64,000 nt of DNA from Acidobacteriota bacterium (GCA_014584705.1 JACTMJ010000024.1:1-64000), one strand, 5' to 3'; numbered from the stretch's first letter, positions 44,466-53,742 are shown. Made by a program: numbers and translations. Notes: a model not told the origin generated them from the letters alone.

Positions 44466-45353
44466 TTGAAAACTCTGATTTATTCGACTCTGCTCACTCT
44501 CTCCCTCACCGCATCCACCTTCGGCGCGGCGATCGGAACCATCACGTCGAACGGGCGCTTTGAAGTGGAAGGCGCCACTATCTGGAACCAGGGTACGCTG
44601 CTCGAAGGGTCGCGTATCGCAACAGGTCCGGCCGCTTCGCGGCTACAACTGAACGGCGGCAGCGATATCCGGCTGGGCGTGGCGTCCCGCGCACGCATCT
44701 TCGCGGACCGTCTGCTGCTCGAATCCGGCTCCGTACAGGGGCGTCTTCCCGCCAATTTCCGTTTGGAAACGTCCGCGCTCGGCCTTCGCATTGAAGGCGA
44801 AGGAGCGCAGGGCTCGGGAGCGCAGGCGCAAATTCAACTGAATCAGAACGGCAAGGTGCTGGTGGCAAGTCTCGAAGGTTCACTGGCCGTTCGCAATCCG
44901 CAAGGCCTGCTACTGGCCCGCCTGGTGGAAGGCAATGCCGTTGAATTGAGCGGATCCCAGGGCGGAGCCACGGCATCCACCAAACTGACCGGTGTGCTGA
45001 AGCATGCCGACGGCAAGTACACCATCACGGATGAAGTAACCGGGGTGACGGCGGAATTGCGCGGAGAAGAAGTAGCGAAGTTTGTCGGAAAACGGATCGT
45101 TGCCTCCGGCGATTTGGCCGCGGGCGTCACTCCGGCCGCCGGAACCGAGTACGTAGTCCTTGTGAAGAGCATTGAAATGCCCGTTGGCGTTGCCGCCGCG
45201 CAAGCCGCCGGGGCTGCCGCCAAACTGGGCGCAATGTCCACCGCCGCCAAGGTCGGCATCGTGGCCGGTATCGCGGTCGCCGGAGGCGTGAGCGCGGGCG
45301 TTGTCGCGGCCGGCGAGGACAAACAGGAAACCGTTAGCCCAGAACCGCGCTAG
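44466..45353 (+). CDS. Exported FecR-like protein with C-terminal membrane segment
   Basis: 295 residues from a TTG start supported by GAGGAGG five bases upstream. A signal peptide (LIYSTLLTLSLTASTFGAA) precedes a FecR-like beta domain: LLEGSRIATGPAASRLQLNGG, then GSDIRLGVASRARIF and LLLESGSVQGRLP, as in the FecR fold of iron-responsive anti-sigma regulators and secreted relatives. The C-terminus has an Ala/Gly-rich hydrophobic stretch (AAKVGIVAGIAVAGGVSAGVVAAG) and a charged end. No sigma factor or TonB receptor is adjacent, so a structural or envelope role is as likely as regulation. A strong terminator follows. Confidence 0.75.
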   Translation: MKTLIYSTLLTLSLTASTFGAAIGTITSNGRFEVEGATIWNQGTLLEGSRIATGPAASRLQLNGGSDIRLGVASRARIFADRLLLESGSVQGRLPANFRLETSALGLRIEGEGAQGSGAQAQIQLNQNGKVLVASLEGSLAVRNPQGLLLARLVEGNAVELSGSQGGATASTKLTGVLKHADGKYTITDEVTGVTAELRGEEVAKFVGKRIVASGDLAAGVTPAAGTEYVVLVKSIEMPVGVAAAQAAGAAAKLGAMSTAAKVGIVAGIAVAGGVSAGVVAAGEDKQETVSPEPR

Positions 45354-45382
45354 ACCAATCGGCTTCTACCTCTCCTGCTTAC

Positions 45383-45427
45383 GGCCGAGAGAAGCCGGAA
45401 ATCACACCGGCGTCTCTCGGCCTTTTT
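45383..45427 (+). terminator. Strong intrinsic terminator of the FecR-like gene
   Basis: GGCCGAGAGA (45383-45392) pairs perfectly with TCTCTCGGCC (45413-45422); inside it GCCGG (45394-45398) pairs with CCGGC (45407-45411). Five T residues follow (45423-45427). It starts 30 bases after the stop codon. Confidence 0.9.
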
Positions 45428-45494
45428 GTCGCTCGAACCGTTCGGCGGCAATTCCAATGCGGAAGCGCCACGCGTTCGCCGCGCTCACCGGCCC

Positions 45495-46817
45495 CTAGTG
45501 CGTGTGGTCCTTGAAATTGGGATCTGTGTTCCACCTTTGCATCATTTCCTTCTTCCACTCCTCACTGCGGAAGCCAAGTGATTGCGTGTGGTTCCCCTTC
45601 TGCACATTGTAGGAATGGCTGGTGATCTGCGCGTTTGAGAAGCAGTTCGGGCCGCCCAGGCTCTGAGGCACAATATGGTCCACGTGCGGAGCGTTCAGCC
45701 CGCCCCCCGCCACCAGGAGTGGGAAGTATTCCATCACGACGGATCCACCCACCTGCAAGACGGCGGACGGATCCCCGTACACATCCGAGCGCAGCCAGTT
45801 GTCGTTCTTGAGGATGTTGCCAAAAATCGCCAACTGCCGTGCCGGCTTAGGAAACTTCTCCCCCAGCCCGATACTGTTCACATACTCCGCCACGGTGTTC
45901 GCATCCACTTCCAGAACATTGGAATGCACCAGCATGAGGTAGTCCATGAACGCCAATGGCCGCTTGTCCGGAGGCGGCAGGTGCCCTTTCAAAAACGTGA
46001 GATCCCGGTTTCCCGGACCCGCGGTCGTCACATTCTCAACCAGCCATGCCGAAAAGCGCATGCCCACCAGCGCCCTCCGCACCGCGCTGATCTGCTTTGC
46101 GTCGTACGCCGCCGGACTGACCGTCAGCCAGTCCTGCGTGACCTCCCGCTGAAAGACACATGGGTTATCCGGCCCTGGCGGTGCCGGCTTGTCGTAGAGA
46201 TAGTAGACGAAGTTCCTGGGCACGCGCGGATCCTGGTCCGCTCCGCCGTAATAGGACGGAATATGCACTTCCAGGTAGCGCGGCCCCGTGCAGAGTTTGC
46301 GCAATTGCACCTCCACCGCGCTCATCTTGTCGTTCGTGTGCTTGGTGACCGGCACGATGTTTGGCTCCGCGTCCACACCATTCAACGAGACCGCGATCAG
46401 ATGCCCGCCGATGCCAAAGGTCGGATTGCGCACATCCAGCGAACCGTCGCTTCGCAAATCGCAGATCGAAACCAGTTCATCGCGGCCGCGCGCCCCGACG
46501 TCCCAGACGACGCCCGCCACTTTCTTCGGCCGCCGCCGCATATCTCCTTCGTATAAGAAGTTCTCCAACTCCACCGAGAGCTTCGGCTCCACCGTCCCCC
46601 GATACGGCCATCCAATATCCCGGTGTAATGTCACCACGGAAGTCGCCATCCCCGCCTCCAGTTCCCCGTTGCACGCTCCACCGCCTTCGTGTCCGCAAGG
46701 GCAGGCCACGTCCCAGCCACCTACCGGCTCGGGCAAAAACTCCAGCTGAGCGGAAATCCGCACTGAACCAGAGAACCCAGCATTGCCCAGCCCGCGCGAA
46801 GCGCGTTCCCCGATCAT
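45495..46817 (-). CDS. HNH-nuclease-like protein of unknown biological role
   Basis: 440 residues from an ATG at 46817; a later ATG at 46649 would give 384. The upstream extension of the frame runs through a hairpin and is not credible. The C-terminus has an HNH motif: HVDHIVPQSLGGPNCFSN and then ITSHSYNVQKGNHT, with the metal-binding His and Asn. The N-terminal 300 residues (ELENFLYEGDMRRRPKKVAGVVWD, VPRNFVYYLYDKPAPPG) belong to no family I know. Nearby genes do not explain it. Possibilities are a restriction-type nuclease or a toxin; neither can be decided. Confidence 0.65.
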   Translation of the reverse strand: MIGERASRGLGNAGFSGSVRISAQLEFLPEPVGGWDVACPCGHEGGGACNGELEAGMATSVVTLHRDIGWPYRGTVEPKLSVELENFLYEGDMRRRPKKVAGVVWDVGARGRDELVSICDLRSDGSLDVRNPTFGIGGHLIAVSLNGVDAEPNIVPVTKHTNDKMSAVEVQLRKLCTGPRYLEVHIPSYYGGADQDPRVPRNFVYYLYDKPAPPGPDNPCVFQREVTQDWLTVSPAAYDAKQISAVRRALVGMRFSAWLVENVTTAGPGNRDLTFLKGHLPPPDKRPLAFMDYLMLVHSNVLEVDANTVAEYVNSIGLGEKFPKPARQLAIFGNILKNDNWLRSDVYGDPSAVLQVGGSVVMEYFPLLVAGGGLNAPHVDHIVPQSLGGPNCFSNAQITSHSYNVQKGNHTQSLGFRSEEWKKEMMQRWNTDPNFKDHTH

Positions 46818-47132
46818 ATATAAATGCGGGCGCAAAGCAATCCCCCAAATGGGGGGATTGCAGCAACGACGCCACCCGCCGAATGCGCCAGATCGAGAAT
46901 TCCTGGCCGCGCCCGACTCCGCCATACCGCAAACTCATAGCCGCAGGGCACCCAACAAGGCGTGCCGCAGTCCGGACCGAGGGCTGGGTTTAAGAGCCCG
47001 CAGCCCGGGGCATCGCGGGAACTTCTCCGGTATCGATGGAGTCTAATTCCGCAATTATTCGCCCTGATGCGTCAATTCGACCCTGGGCGTTCCTCGCGCC
47101 AGGACCGGATGCACATCGGAGGAGGTTCTCGA
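46818..47132. other. Divergent intergenic region with perfect hairpin
   Basis: Holds the promoters of the HNH gene (- strand) and the membrane protein gene (+ strand). GCAATCCCCC (46837-46846) pairs perfectly with GGGGGATTGC (46852-46861) around a 5-base loop; an AT-rich patch (ATCATATATAAATG) lies beside it. The hairpin could be an operator or part of the HNH leader. Confidence 0.55.
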
Positions 47133-48527
47133 ATGTTCGAGAGAGACACCAACCCTCACCGTCGGCTTGCAGTCTGGTCCCCGGCACTGGCGGCTCTCGG
47201 GGTGGGATTTCTGGCCGCATGGCTTGTGATCCCCTGGATGCCCACTGAGCGGCTGGACATCGCGGAAGCCTTCGGGAGGTGCTTAGGGATTGTCCTTGTT
47301 CCGTTTCTCGCATCCCTGCTTGCGGCAAGCATTGCCTTCCGCCTTCTCGGCCCACCGGGCGTTCTGAATCCCGCCGAGATTGGAATTGCGCTCGCTGCCA
47401 GCGCCACATGGTTCGCACCCTTTCTGTTGACCGCGTGGGATGGCGCCATCTGGCACCTGCCGATCGCCATTGTCATCGGTGCGATGGCGGCCCGGTTGAT
47501 AGGGTATTACGAACGCGGAGTAGCGCACGGAGGCGACCCTACCGAGGATCGCGAGGAGTGGATGGATCGGCTGGCCCACGAAATGTTCAGCGGATTGCGC
47601 GAGGTCCGTCGTTCTCCCTGGAAGCGCGAAGCATTGGCGGCGGCACTGTTCATCGAATGTGGCATCGCAGCGATGACCTTCGGGTACATTGCGCCGGGCA
47701 CGCTCTCAGTGGCATGCGGAGGGATCCTCGTTGGCTGGTCAACTCGTCACGCACTGGAATCACGGCCCGCGGATATCTTCCGCCGCGGTTCCGCCTACGC
47801 CTCGGTGGCAGGGGCACTGGCTTCGCTGGCGCTCATCGCAACATTCGGCGAACCTCCCCTTTATCCAGGCATCCCTGGCGATGGCGGGGGCGACAATGGC
47901 CGCCAGGGCCAGGCACTTGCGGATAAGGATCTTGTCGGAAGCTTCGTTCTTAGGAGTGAGGATCTGCGTAAGGCGGTCCTGCTCGTTCCGCCGAAATCTC
48001 GAGTGTCACCGCTCCTCAGGCTGGGTCGCCGGGAGATGCGGATACCATTCACGGGCGAATACTGGTTCTATCCCTGGCCGCGCCGAGGCCCAGGGAAGGA
48101 TGCAGTAGCGCAATGGGGATCGCCGCTTGGATGGGTGTTTACCAACATGGAGAAAAACCCCATACAAATGCGCGCGAGGCAGTCGTTCGCGGTTCCGATT
48201 CCGCTTGAATGTTGCGGGGCAATCGCCATCACGGTCGCCGCCTTGCCAGCGGAAACGGATACTGTCAGCATCGAAGCAACGCTGTTGAGACACGACGCAA
48301 CGCACCGGGCCAATCGGGCCTATTTGGGCAAGATCCATCTGACACCCGCCGCGTTCAGAAGCGGCGTGGACGCAGGCAAGCCCGTCACGGAAACCCTTCG
48401 CTTTGCCGTGCCAAAAGACTCGCCGATCTCCGACTTCGACACCATCGACGTCGTGTTCGATTTGCACTCCCCACGCGTCCACCGAAGCGCCAAGGCTGAA
48501 GTGGAAGCGTTCACGTTCCTGCCGTAA
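47133..48527 (+). CDS. Multi-pass membrane protein with large C-terminal domain, unknown
   Basis: 464 residues from the ATG at 47133, chosen for its GGAGGAGG eight bases upstream. About six or seven transmembrane helices lie in residues 15-250 (for example LGVGFLAAWLVIPWM and LPIAIVIGAMAARLIGYY). Residues about 255-464 form a soluble beta-rich domain, probably extracytoplasmic (YWFYPWPRRGPGKD, FDTIDVVFDLHSPRVHR). There is a Gly/Asp-rich linker (GIPGDGGGDNG). I do not recognise the family. Confidence 0.65.
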   Translation: MFERDTNPHRRLAVWSPALAALGVGFLAAWLVIPWMPTERLDIAEAFGRCLGIVLVPFLASLLAASIAFRLLGPPGVLNPAEIGIALAASATWFAPFLLTAWDGAIWHLPIAIVIGAMAARLIGYYERGVAHGGDPTEDREEWMDRLAHEMFSGLREVRRSPWKREALAAALFIECGIAAMTFGYIAPGTLSVACGGILVGWSTRHALESRPADIFRRGSAYASVAGALASLALIATFGEPPLYPGIPGDGGGDNGRQGQALADKDLVGSFVLRSEDLRKAVLLVPPKSRVSPLLRLGRREMRIPFTGEYWFYPWPRRGPGKDAVAQWGSPLGWVFTNMEKNPIQMRARQSFAVPIPLECCGAIAITVAALPAETDTVSIEATLLRHDATHRANRAYLGKIHLTPAAFRSGVDAGKPVTETLRFAVPKDSPISDFDTIDVVFDLHSPRVHRSAKAEVEAFTFLP

Positions 48528-48710
48528 ACCGTGTGCCCGAGAGAGCTTTTCGTTGGCCAAGCCTTGCGTGGCGAAGATCGCGACAAGTCTTCCATCGAAA
48601 GAGGCCTGCCAAGGAATCCGGGCTTTCACCGATTCAGCGTGGCACCGGCAATGCACGGACGCCCTTCCGGCACCTATTCCGGGATTCGCGGCGCTGCACA
48701 CGACCACGTG

Positions 48711-49823
48711 CTAAGCAGAAAACAGCGGAGCCCAGAAGTAGCAGATAGCCGCGCCGACGAAGGCCATGGCGAAGCCCCAGATCATCAGGTTGCGGAAGAG
48801 GGCGGTTCGGTGCGAGCCTTCCGGGGCGGCGGCGATGCAGAGAGCACCGAGCGTCGATAACGGAGATACGTCGACCAGCGCGGAACCGATAATGATGCTG
48901 ATTGACAGCGCCAGCGGATCGACGCCGGGAAGGTGCGCGGCGAGCCCCGGAGCTAAGGGCAGAAAGGCAGGCAAGACCACTCCCGAGGTGCTGGAATACG
49001 CCGAGATGGCGCCCGTCACGAAGGCAATCACAGCGTACGCCGATTCCGAGGTAGCCAGCCGCGCGAACAGTTCCTGAAACCAAGCGAAACCGCCTGCCTC
49101 GTCGATCAGGCTGACCGCTGTGCTGACGCCGACCACCAGAGCGATGATCTTCCAGGGCATGTGCTTCGCGGCCTCCCGGAGGGAAGCGAGCCGGAGCAGC
49201 AAGAGGATCGCGGCGGCACCGAAGGCGGACTCGCCCAGCGGCCATCGAAACAAGGTGACACCGGCAATCCATAGAGCGGTGATTCCCAGCGTCAGTGCGT
49301 GACGGCGCTCCATGCGAGGCGGCACGGGGACGGCTTCGGTCGAGCCTTCCCGGAAGAGCGCCAAGCCGCCGAACAGGAGGTACGCCGCGGCGGCCACAAG
49401 AATGTGAGCCGCGCCGTGAAAAAACCAAACACGAAATTCGTGCCCGCCGAGCCCTTGTTGGGACATGAGCGTGCTCGTGATCGCACCCACCGTCGAGAAC
49501 GGCGACATGTTACCCGCGTTCGCGCCGTTTGCCACCATGAGCGAGATCAGAAAGGGCGGCACGCCGGCGCGGAAACCGGTACTCATCGCAAAGGGCGCCA
49601 AAAGCGCGGTGCTCAGGATGGCCCCGGGCCCCACCATGGCGAGCATCGCCGCCAGCAGAAAGAACACCGGGGGCAACAGCGCGACGCGCCCTCCGCACAG
49701 CCGCAGCGACTGGCGCGCCGCGCCTTCCATCGTGCCATTCGCTTGCGCGCAACCGAAGAGCAGCGTCACACCGGCAAGGGTGAGCAGGAGTTGCAGACTT
49801 GCGCTCACCGCTCTCGTTTCCAT
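48711..49823 (-). CDS. MatC-like dicarboxylate (malonate) carrier, N-terminally short
   Basis: 370 residues from the ATG at 49823. LLTLAGVTLLFGCAQANGTME and GGRVALLPPVFFLLAAMLAMVGPGA match the MatC N-terminal domain of SLC13-like dicarboxylate carriers; the second half repeats the fold (SAYSSTSGVVLPAFLPLAPG). MatC imports malonate for MatB. By memory of the family, the match begins about 50 residues into MatC, so the first one or two helices seem absent. The frame upstream, inside the ligase gene, gives a hydrophilic Arg-rich stretch, not the missing helices. It overlaps the ligase stop by 19 bases. Confidence 0.75.
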   Translation of the reverse strand: METRAVSASLQLLLTLAGVTLLFGCAQANGTMEGAARQSLRLCGGRVALLPPVFFLLAAMLAMVGPGAILSTALLAPFAMSTGFRAGVPPFLISLMVANGANAGNMSPFSTVGAITSTLMSQQGLGGHEFRVWFFHGAAHILVAAAAYLLFGGLALFREGSTEAVPVPPRMERRHALTLGITALWIAGVTLFRWPLGESAFGAAAILLLLRLASLREAAKHMPWKIIALVVGVSTAVSLIDEAGGFAWFQELFARLATSESAYAVIAFVTGAISAYSSTSGVVLPAFLPLAPGLAAHLPGVDPLALSISIIIGSALVDVSPLSTLGALCIAAAPEGSHRTALFRNLMIWGFAMAFVGAAICYFWAPLFSA

Positions 49824-51286
49824 TCCGGCAGCAGGTGCTTCTGGACCTTCCCGAGAGCGTTTCGCGGGAGCTTCTCCACCACTACAAACGCCCGCGGGAT
49901 CTTGAACGATGCCAGATTCCGGCGGCACGCGGATTCGAGAGCGTCTCGATCCACTTCGCCGCGAGCGACGACCCAAGCCACGGGAACCTCCCCGCGCAGC
50001 GCATCCGGAACTCCGGCCACTGCCGCCTCCGCGACGCCGCTTTGTTCCACCAGAAATTCCTCGATCTCCCTGGGATAGATATTGAACCCTCCAGAGAGGA
50101 TCAACTCACTCGCACGCCCTTGCAGCGTGTAATACCCATCCGCCTCGCGGACCGCCAGATCTCCGGTGCGAAACCATCCATCGCGAAACGCGGCTTCGGT
50201 CGCTTCCGGACGACGCCAGTATCCCGCGAACACATTGGACCCGCGCACGTACAACTCCCCGGTTTCCCCATCCTTCACGGGATTCCCGTCGGGATCGAGA
50301 TTGCGAACCGAGACGCCGGGCAGGGGAATGCCGACACTCCCCGGACGCCGCTCACCGACGTACGGATTGGAGATGTTCATGAGCGTTTCGCTCATTCCGT
50401 AGCGCTCGAGGATCGTATGTCCGTAAAGGTTGCGGAACGCTTCGAGCACCTGCGCCGGCAGGGGCGCGGAGCCGGAAACGAAGAGCCGCATACGCTCGCC
50501 GATCCGCCGCGCGGCCCCCTCTTCCACGTCCAGCAGCCGCACGTACATGGTTGGCACGCCGAAAAAAAGCGTCGGCTCAAAATCCAGCATCCATTCCGCG
50601 GCGCGGGCATGGTCAAACCGCTCGATCAGGCGCATGCGGCAGCCGCTGAGAAGCCAGCAATGCAGGCCGTTGCCGAGCCCGTGGACATGGAAGAGCGGCA
50701 GGGTAAGCAGCAGGCGGTCCGCGGAGTTGATCCGCCAGCAGGAGACGAGATTCAGCGCATTCACCGCGAACGCATTGTGCGTGACGATCGCCCCCTTGGA
50801 GACACCCGTCGTCCCGGAGGTGTATACCAGGGCCGCGGGCGCGTCCCCGTCGGTGACGGACACTTTCCGGGTAACGGGCTGCGCCTCGGCCTCGCGGGCC
50901 AATTCTTCCAGCGGCCAGAGAGGCGCGCCCTCGGGCAGGTGCGTGCGGTTCGCCTCATCGCTGACGATGGCCACGGGCTCCGCATCGTCCAGGATGTGAC
51001 GGATCTCCCGATCGCGGTAAAGGATGTTCACCGGAACGAAAATCACGCCCAGGCGCGTCGCGGCAAGGAACAGGTCTATATAGAAGATCGAGTTCGAAAG
51101 ATATACGCACAGCCGGTCCCCGGCAGTAACTCCGCGCGCAGCCAAAGCATGCGCCATCCGGCTGGCCCGCGCATCGATTTCACCGAAGGTATAGGTGCGA
51201 TCCCATTCGAGCGCGGGTTCGTCCGAACGGAGAGTGAAGGAAAGGTTGAAAAGGTCAGGCAGTGTCAAGCTTGGCCAGTCTAGCAC
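49805..51286 (-). CDS. Acyl-CoA ligase, probable malonyl-CoA synthetase (MatB-like)
   Basis: 493 residues, ANL superfamily. Phosphate loop YTSGTTGVSKGA, then LPLFHVHGLGNGLHCWLLSG, ERYGMSETLMNISNPYVGERRPGSVG, DGWFRTGDLA, the ILSGGFNIYPREIEE hinge and the catalytic Lys in NALGKVQK. The GMSETLMNxSNP and GERRPGSVGxPLPGV stretches are close to MatB, which makes malonyl-CoA from malonate, CoA and ATP. The overlap with a MatC-like carrier gene supports malonate as substrate. Other short dicarboxylates cannot be excluded. Confidence 0.85.
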   Translation of the reverse strand: MLDWPSLTLPDLFNLSFTLRSDEPALEWDRTYTFGEIDARASRMAHALAARGVTAGDRLCVYLSNSIFYIDLFLAATRLGVIFVPVNILYRDREIRHILDDAEPVAIVSDEANRTHLPEGAPLWPLEELAREAEAQPVTRKVSVTDGDAPAALVYTSGTTGVSKGAIVTHNAFAVNALNLVSCWRINSADRLLLTLPLFHVHGLGNGLHCWLLSGCRMRLIERFDHARAAEWMLDFEPTLFFGVPTMYVRLLDVEEGAARRIGERMRLFVSGSAPLPAQVLEAFRNLYGHTILERYGMSETLMNISNPYVGERRPGSVGIPLPGVSVRNLDPDGNPVKDGETGELYVRGSNVFAGYWRRPEATEAAFRDGWFRTGDLAVREADGYYTLQGRASELILSGGFNIYPREIEEFLVEQSGVAEAAVAGVPDALRGEVPVAWVVARGEVDRDALESACRRNLASFKIPRAFVVVEKLPRNALGKVQKHLLPEWKRER

Positions 51287-51585
51287 AACAGGGCTACACG
51301 AAGGTGATCAAGACGGACATGGCTCAACGGATTGCGCGACGACTCCGGCAAGAGATTACTCCTTGAATGGACGCGCGGCAGATCCTCGCGATCATGCGCT
51401 TCCCCTGGGGAGTGTCGCATGCACAGGGACCGCCGCGAAGGGACGCCGGAGCGGAGAACGACAGGCGAAACGCGCAAGTGAAACAGGTTTTCCCGGTGTG
51501 TTTTGTGATATTGAATAGCCAGACACACTTGTTACCCGGCCTGGAATCGAACAACAGGCCTTTGCTTCGAAAGGTTGGTTACGGA

Positions 51586-52155
51586 ATGAAACCGCTCCTC
51601 CATTTGCGTCCGATTCGGCCACGCATGGCTGTCTCCTTTCGCTGTGCGGCTTTCACGCTGGCGCTGCTCGCGACCCTGGTGTTCACGGCTTGCTCCGGGA
51701 GTTCTTCCTCGCATGTTGTGCGGGGCGAAATGGGGCAGAAACTAAAGGTGGAAGACATCTCCTATACGGTGCTCGGGGCGGATTGGGTGGAAGCGCTGGG
51801 CGAGGGTGCGACGGCACGTATTCCGAACCATCGATTCCTGCTGGTACGGATCGCCGCAACCAATGAGAGCGGGGGGCCCGCGGAAATGGGGAGCCTCAAG
51901 TTGATCGCCTCCAACGGGGCCGAGTACGGCGAAGTGGCCAACGGTGGGGGAGTGAACGAGTGGCTTGGGATGTCGCGTGAGTTGGACGCGAAGGGCACGA
52001 AGCAGGGCGTGGTACTCTTTGACGCACCCAAGGCCGTCTATGAATTGCAGGTAGCGGATGCGTTCTATGACGAGGAGAGTGGCAGTGCGGCGCTTATTCA
52101 GATTCCCGTTCGACCGGAGGGCGCACAGCCGGCGATTTCCGGCGCGCTTCCTTAG
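51586..52155 (+). CDS. Lipoprotein with DUF4352-like domain
   Basis: 189 residues from the ATG at 51586; the ATG at 51628 is an alternative. A hydrophobic signal ends in a lipobox (LVFTAC), so the Cys would be lipidated and the protein anchored in the membrane. The mature part reads EMGQKLKVEDISYTVLGADW and RFLLVRIAATNESGGPAEMGS, an Ig-like DUF4352/telomeric-repeat-like lipoprotein fold. Function unknown. It precedes another exported protein by 31 bases, probably in one transcript. Confidence 0.75.
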   Translation: MKPLLHLRPIRPRMAVSFRCAAFTLALLATLVFTACSGSSSSHVVRGEMGQKLKVEDISYTVLGADWVEALGEGATARIPNHRFLLVRIAATNESGGPAEMGSLKLIASNGAEYGEVANGGGVNEWLGMSRELDAKGTKQGVVLFDAPKAVYELQVADAFYDEESGSAALIQIPVRPEGAQPAISGALP

Positions 52156-52186
52156 CAACGGGATGGATGCGGCCCCGCGGAGGGGA

Positions 52187-53080
52187 ATGAGCCAAACGGC
52201 TTGCGCGGGAATTGTCCTGATTGCGCTGCTGATGATACCCGCATTCCCTGCCCGGCTGCTTGCACAAGAAAGCGGCAACAACGCAGCCACGGGTGAACTC
52301 CGGGTGGCGTATACATCCTATAGCCGCTATGGTGGCGGCGCGCCGATGCCACAGCCAATCACGTTCCTTCCCGGCGATCAAGTCGTGCTGCGCGCGAAGA
52401 TCGCGGGATTCCGCACGGCGGAACTCAGCTATCAGGAATATCGGGTGAAGCTGTCTTACGAGGTGAGCGCGGTTGACTTCCGCGGGCTGGTGATCGGCAA
52501 GACGAAGAAGGGCGAACTGGACGAGCCTGTCCACAAAGAGGATAAGGAATGGCTACCGACATTGGAATATAAGTTCCTGATACCGCCGCTGGCTGAATAT
52601 GGGGCGGCTCATGTCCGCTTGCGTATACGGGATGAGGTGAGCCAGAAGGAAACTGCGTATGAAGAGTCCATTCTGGTAAACGGCAAGCGCCTGCCCGCTC
52701 TGGCATCCGTAGGTGTGATCAATTTCGGATTCTACCGGCGGCAGGAAGATGCGTCCGCATTGCCATCCGGCGTGTACCGGCCCGGCGATACGCTGTGGGC
52801 AAAATTCGATGTCGCCGGATTCCGGATCGAGGCAGACAACCACTTTCACGCGGAATGCGACGTACAGGTGCGGGACGCCGAAGGCAAAGTGCTGTTTGCG
52901 CAGCCCAATGCGATCTCCAGAGATGCGAAGCCGGACTATCCCGAACGCTATCTGCCAGGCATTTTCAGCCTTGAGATTCGCCCCGGCACGCCGAAGGGGC
53001 AGTATGCGATTGCAGTAATTTCCCGAGACCAGCTTTCGGGACAATCCAGCGAAAGCGTTTTCCCATTTGCCATCGACTAG
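52187..53080 (+). CDS. Exported protein with two related Ig-like domains, unknown
   Basis: 297 residues from the ATG at 52187 (GGAGGGGA just upstream). Signal peptide (AGIVLIALLMIPAFPARLLAQ). Residues about 40-150 and 165-297 look like tandem versions of one beta-sandwich: FLPGDQVVLRAKIAGFR in the first matches YRPGDTLWAKFDVAGFR in the second. Likely a periplasmic or surface binding protein. No family recognised. It lies 31 bases after the lipoprotein gene. Confidence 0.7.
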   Translation: MSQTACAGIVLIALLMIPAFPARLLAQESGNNAATGELRVAYTSYSRYGGGAPMPQPITFLPGDQVVLRAKIAGFRTAELSYQEYRVKLSYEVSAVDFRGLVIGKTKKGELDEPVHKEDKEWLPTLEYKFLIPPLAEYGAAHVRLRIRDEVSQKETAYEESILVNGKRLPALASVGVINFGFYRRQEDASALPSGVYRPGDTLWAKFDVAGFRIEADNHFHAECDVQVRDAEGKVLFAQPNAISRDAKPDYPERYLPGIFSLEIRPGTPKGQYAIAVISRDQLSGQSSESVFPFAID

Positions 53081-53126
53081 GCGCCTCTTCGCTCAAGACC
53101 TTCCTGATAGCAGGCACAAACTCGAA

Positions 53127-53168
53127 GAAAAAAAGCCAGCCCTCTACCCTGTGGGTGTCGAGCTGGCT
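53127..53168 (-). terminator. Intrinsic terminator of the histone-like gene
   Basis: On the - strand AGCCAGC (53168-53162) pairs with GCTGGCT (53140-53134), with an inner ACCC/GGGT pair, and is followed by a T-run (53134-53127). It lies about 40 bases after the stop and could also end the convergent exported-protein transcript. Confidence 0.75.
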
Positions 53169-53206
53169 ATGACTTGGCTTGTTTGAAGTTTGGAGGTTGA
53201 GATCGA

Positions 53207-53551
53207 CTACTTGGCCTTCTTGGCAGCAGCCTTCTTGGCAGCAGCCTTCTTGGCCGGAGCTTTCTTCGCCGGAGCCTTCTTGGCCGGAGCCGCCTTCTTG
53301 GCGGGCGCGGCCTTCTTCACCGCAGCCTTCTTGGCAGGGGCCTTCTTGGCTGGGGCCGCCTTCTTGGCAGGCGCGGCCTTCTTCACCGCAGCCTTCTTGG
53401 CCGGGGCCTTCTTGGCTGGAGCAGCCTTCTTGGCGGGCGCGGCCTTCTTCGCCGCAGCCTTCTTGGCCGGCGCAGCCTTCTTCGCGGCCGGGGCCGGGGC
53501 AGCCTGCGCAGCCGCCGGTGCCGGTGCATCATTTGGTTTCTTTGTTGCCAT
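53207..53551 (-). CDS. Lys/Ala/Pro-rich histone H1-like protein
   Basis: 114 residues from the ATG at 53551 (GGGAG upstream). After a short [12 protein letters not shown] start the whole chain is built of (A/P)AKKA units; a 22-residue block with [20 protein letters not shown] occurs twice with Val-Lys-Lys joints. It resembles eukaryotic H1 tails and bacterial AlgP/Hc1-like DNA-compacting proteins, but carries no globular HU or H1 domain. Expected to bind DNA nonspecifically through Lys. Repeats at DNA level make the length prone to change. The AT-rich promoter region at 53552-53740 contrasts with the GC-rich surroundings. Confidence 0.85.
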   Translation of the reverse strand: MATKKPNDAPAPAAAQAAPAPAAKKAAPAKKAAAKKAAPAKKAAPAKKAPAKKAAVKKAAPAKKAAPAKKAPAKKAAVKKAAPAKKAAPAKKAPAKKAPAKKAAAKKAAAKKAK

Positions 53552-53742
53552 TACGATTCTCCCAATCAACAGAATTCGCCATCCTACGATGGCAGTGTGT
53601 TTCCTACATTTTTCGTCAGATTTGTTTTTTGTGCAATACCTTCCGCGCATTTTTGTGCTATCGAAGCTCTCTTATTTGCATTTTGGGTGAGAGGAAGTTC
53701 TTCTTCGGGCCACTTATGTCATGAGGAGGCGCCGTAGGCGCA

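Noticed and set aside
53220..53480. Regular repeats suggesting a CRISPR array.
   Set aside because: The repeats encode AKKA units in frame with no unique spacers; this is a repetitive coding sequence.
53190..53690. A + strand frame of about 166 codons built of FLAGA repeats.
   Set aside because: It is the antisense image of the repetitive histone-like gene, which has the better start, ribosome-binding site and terminator.
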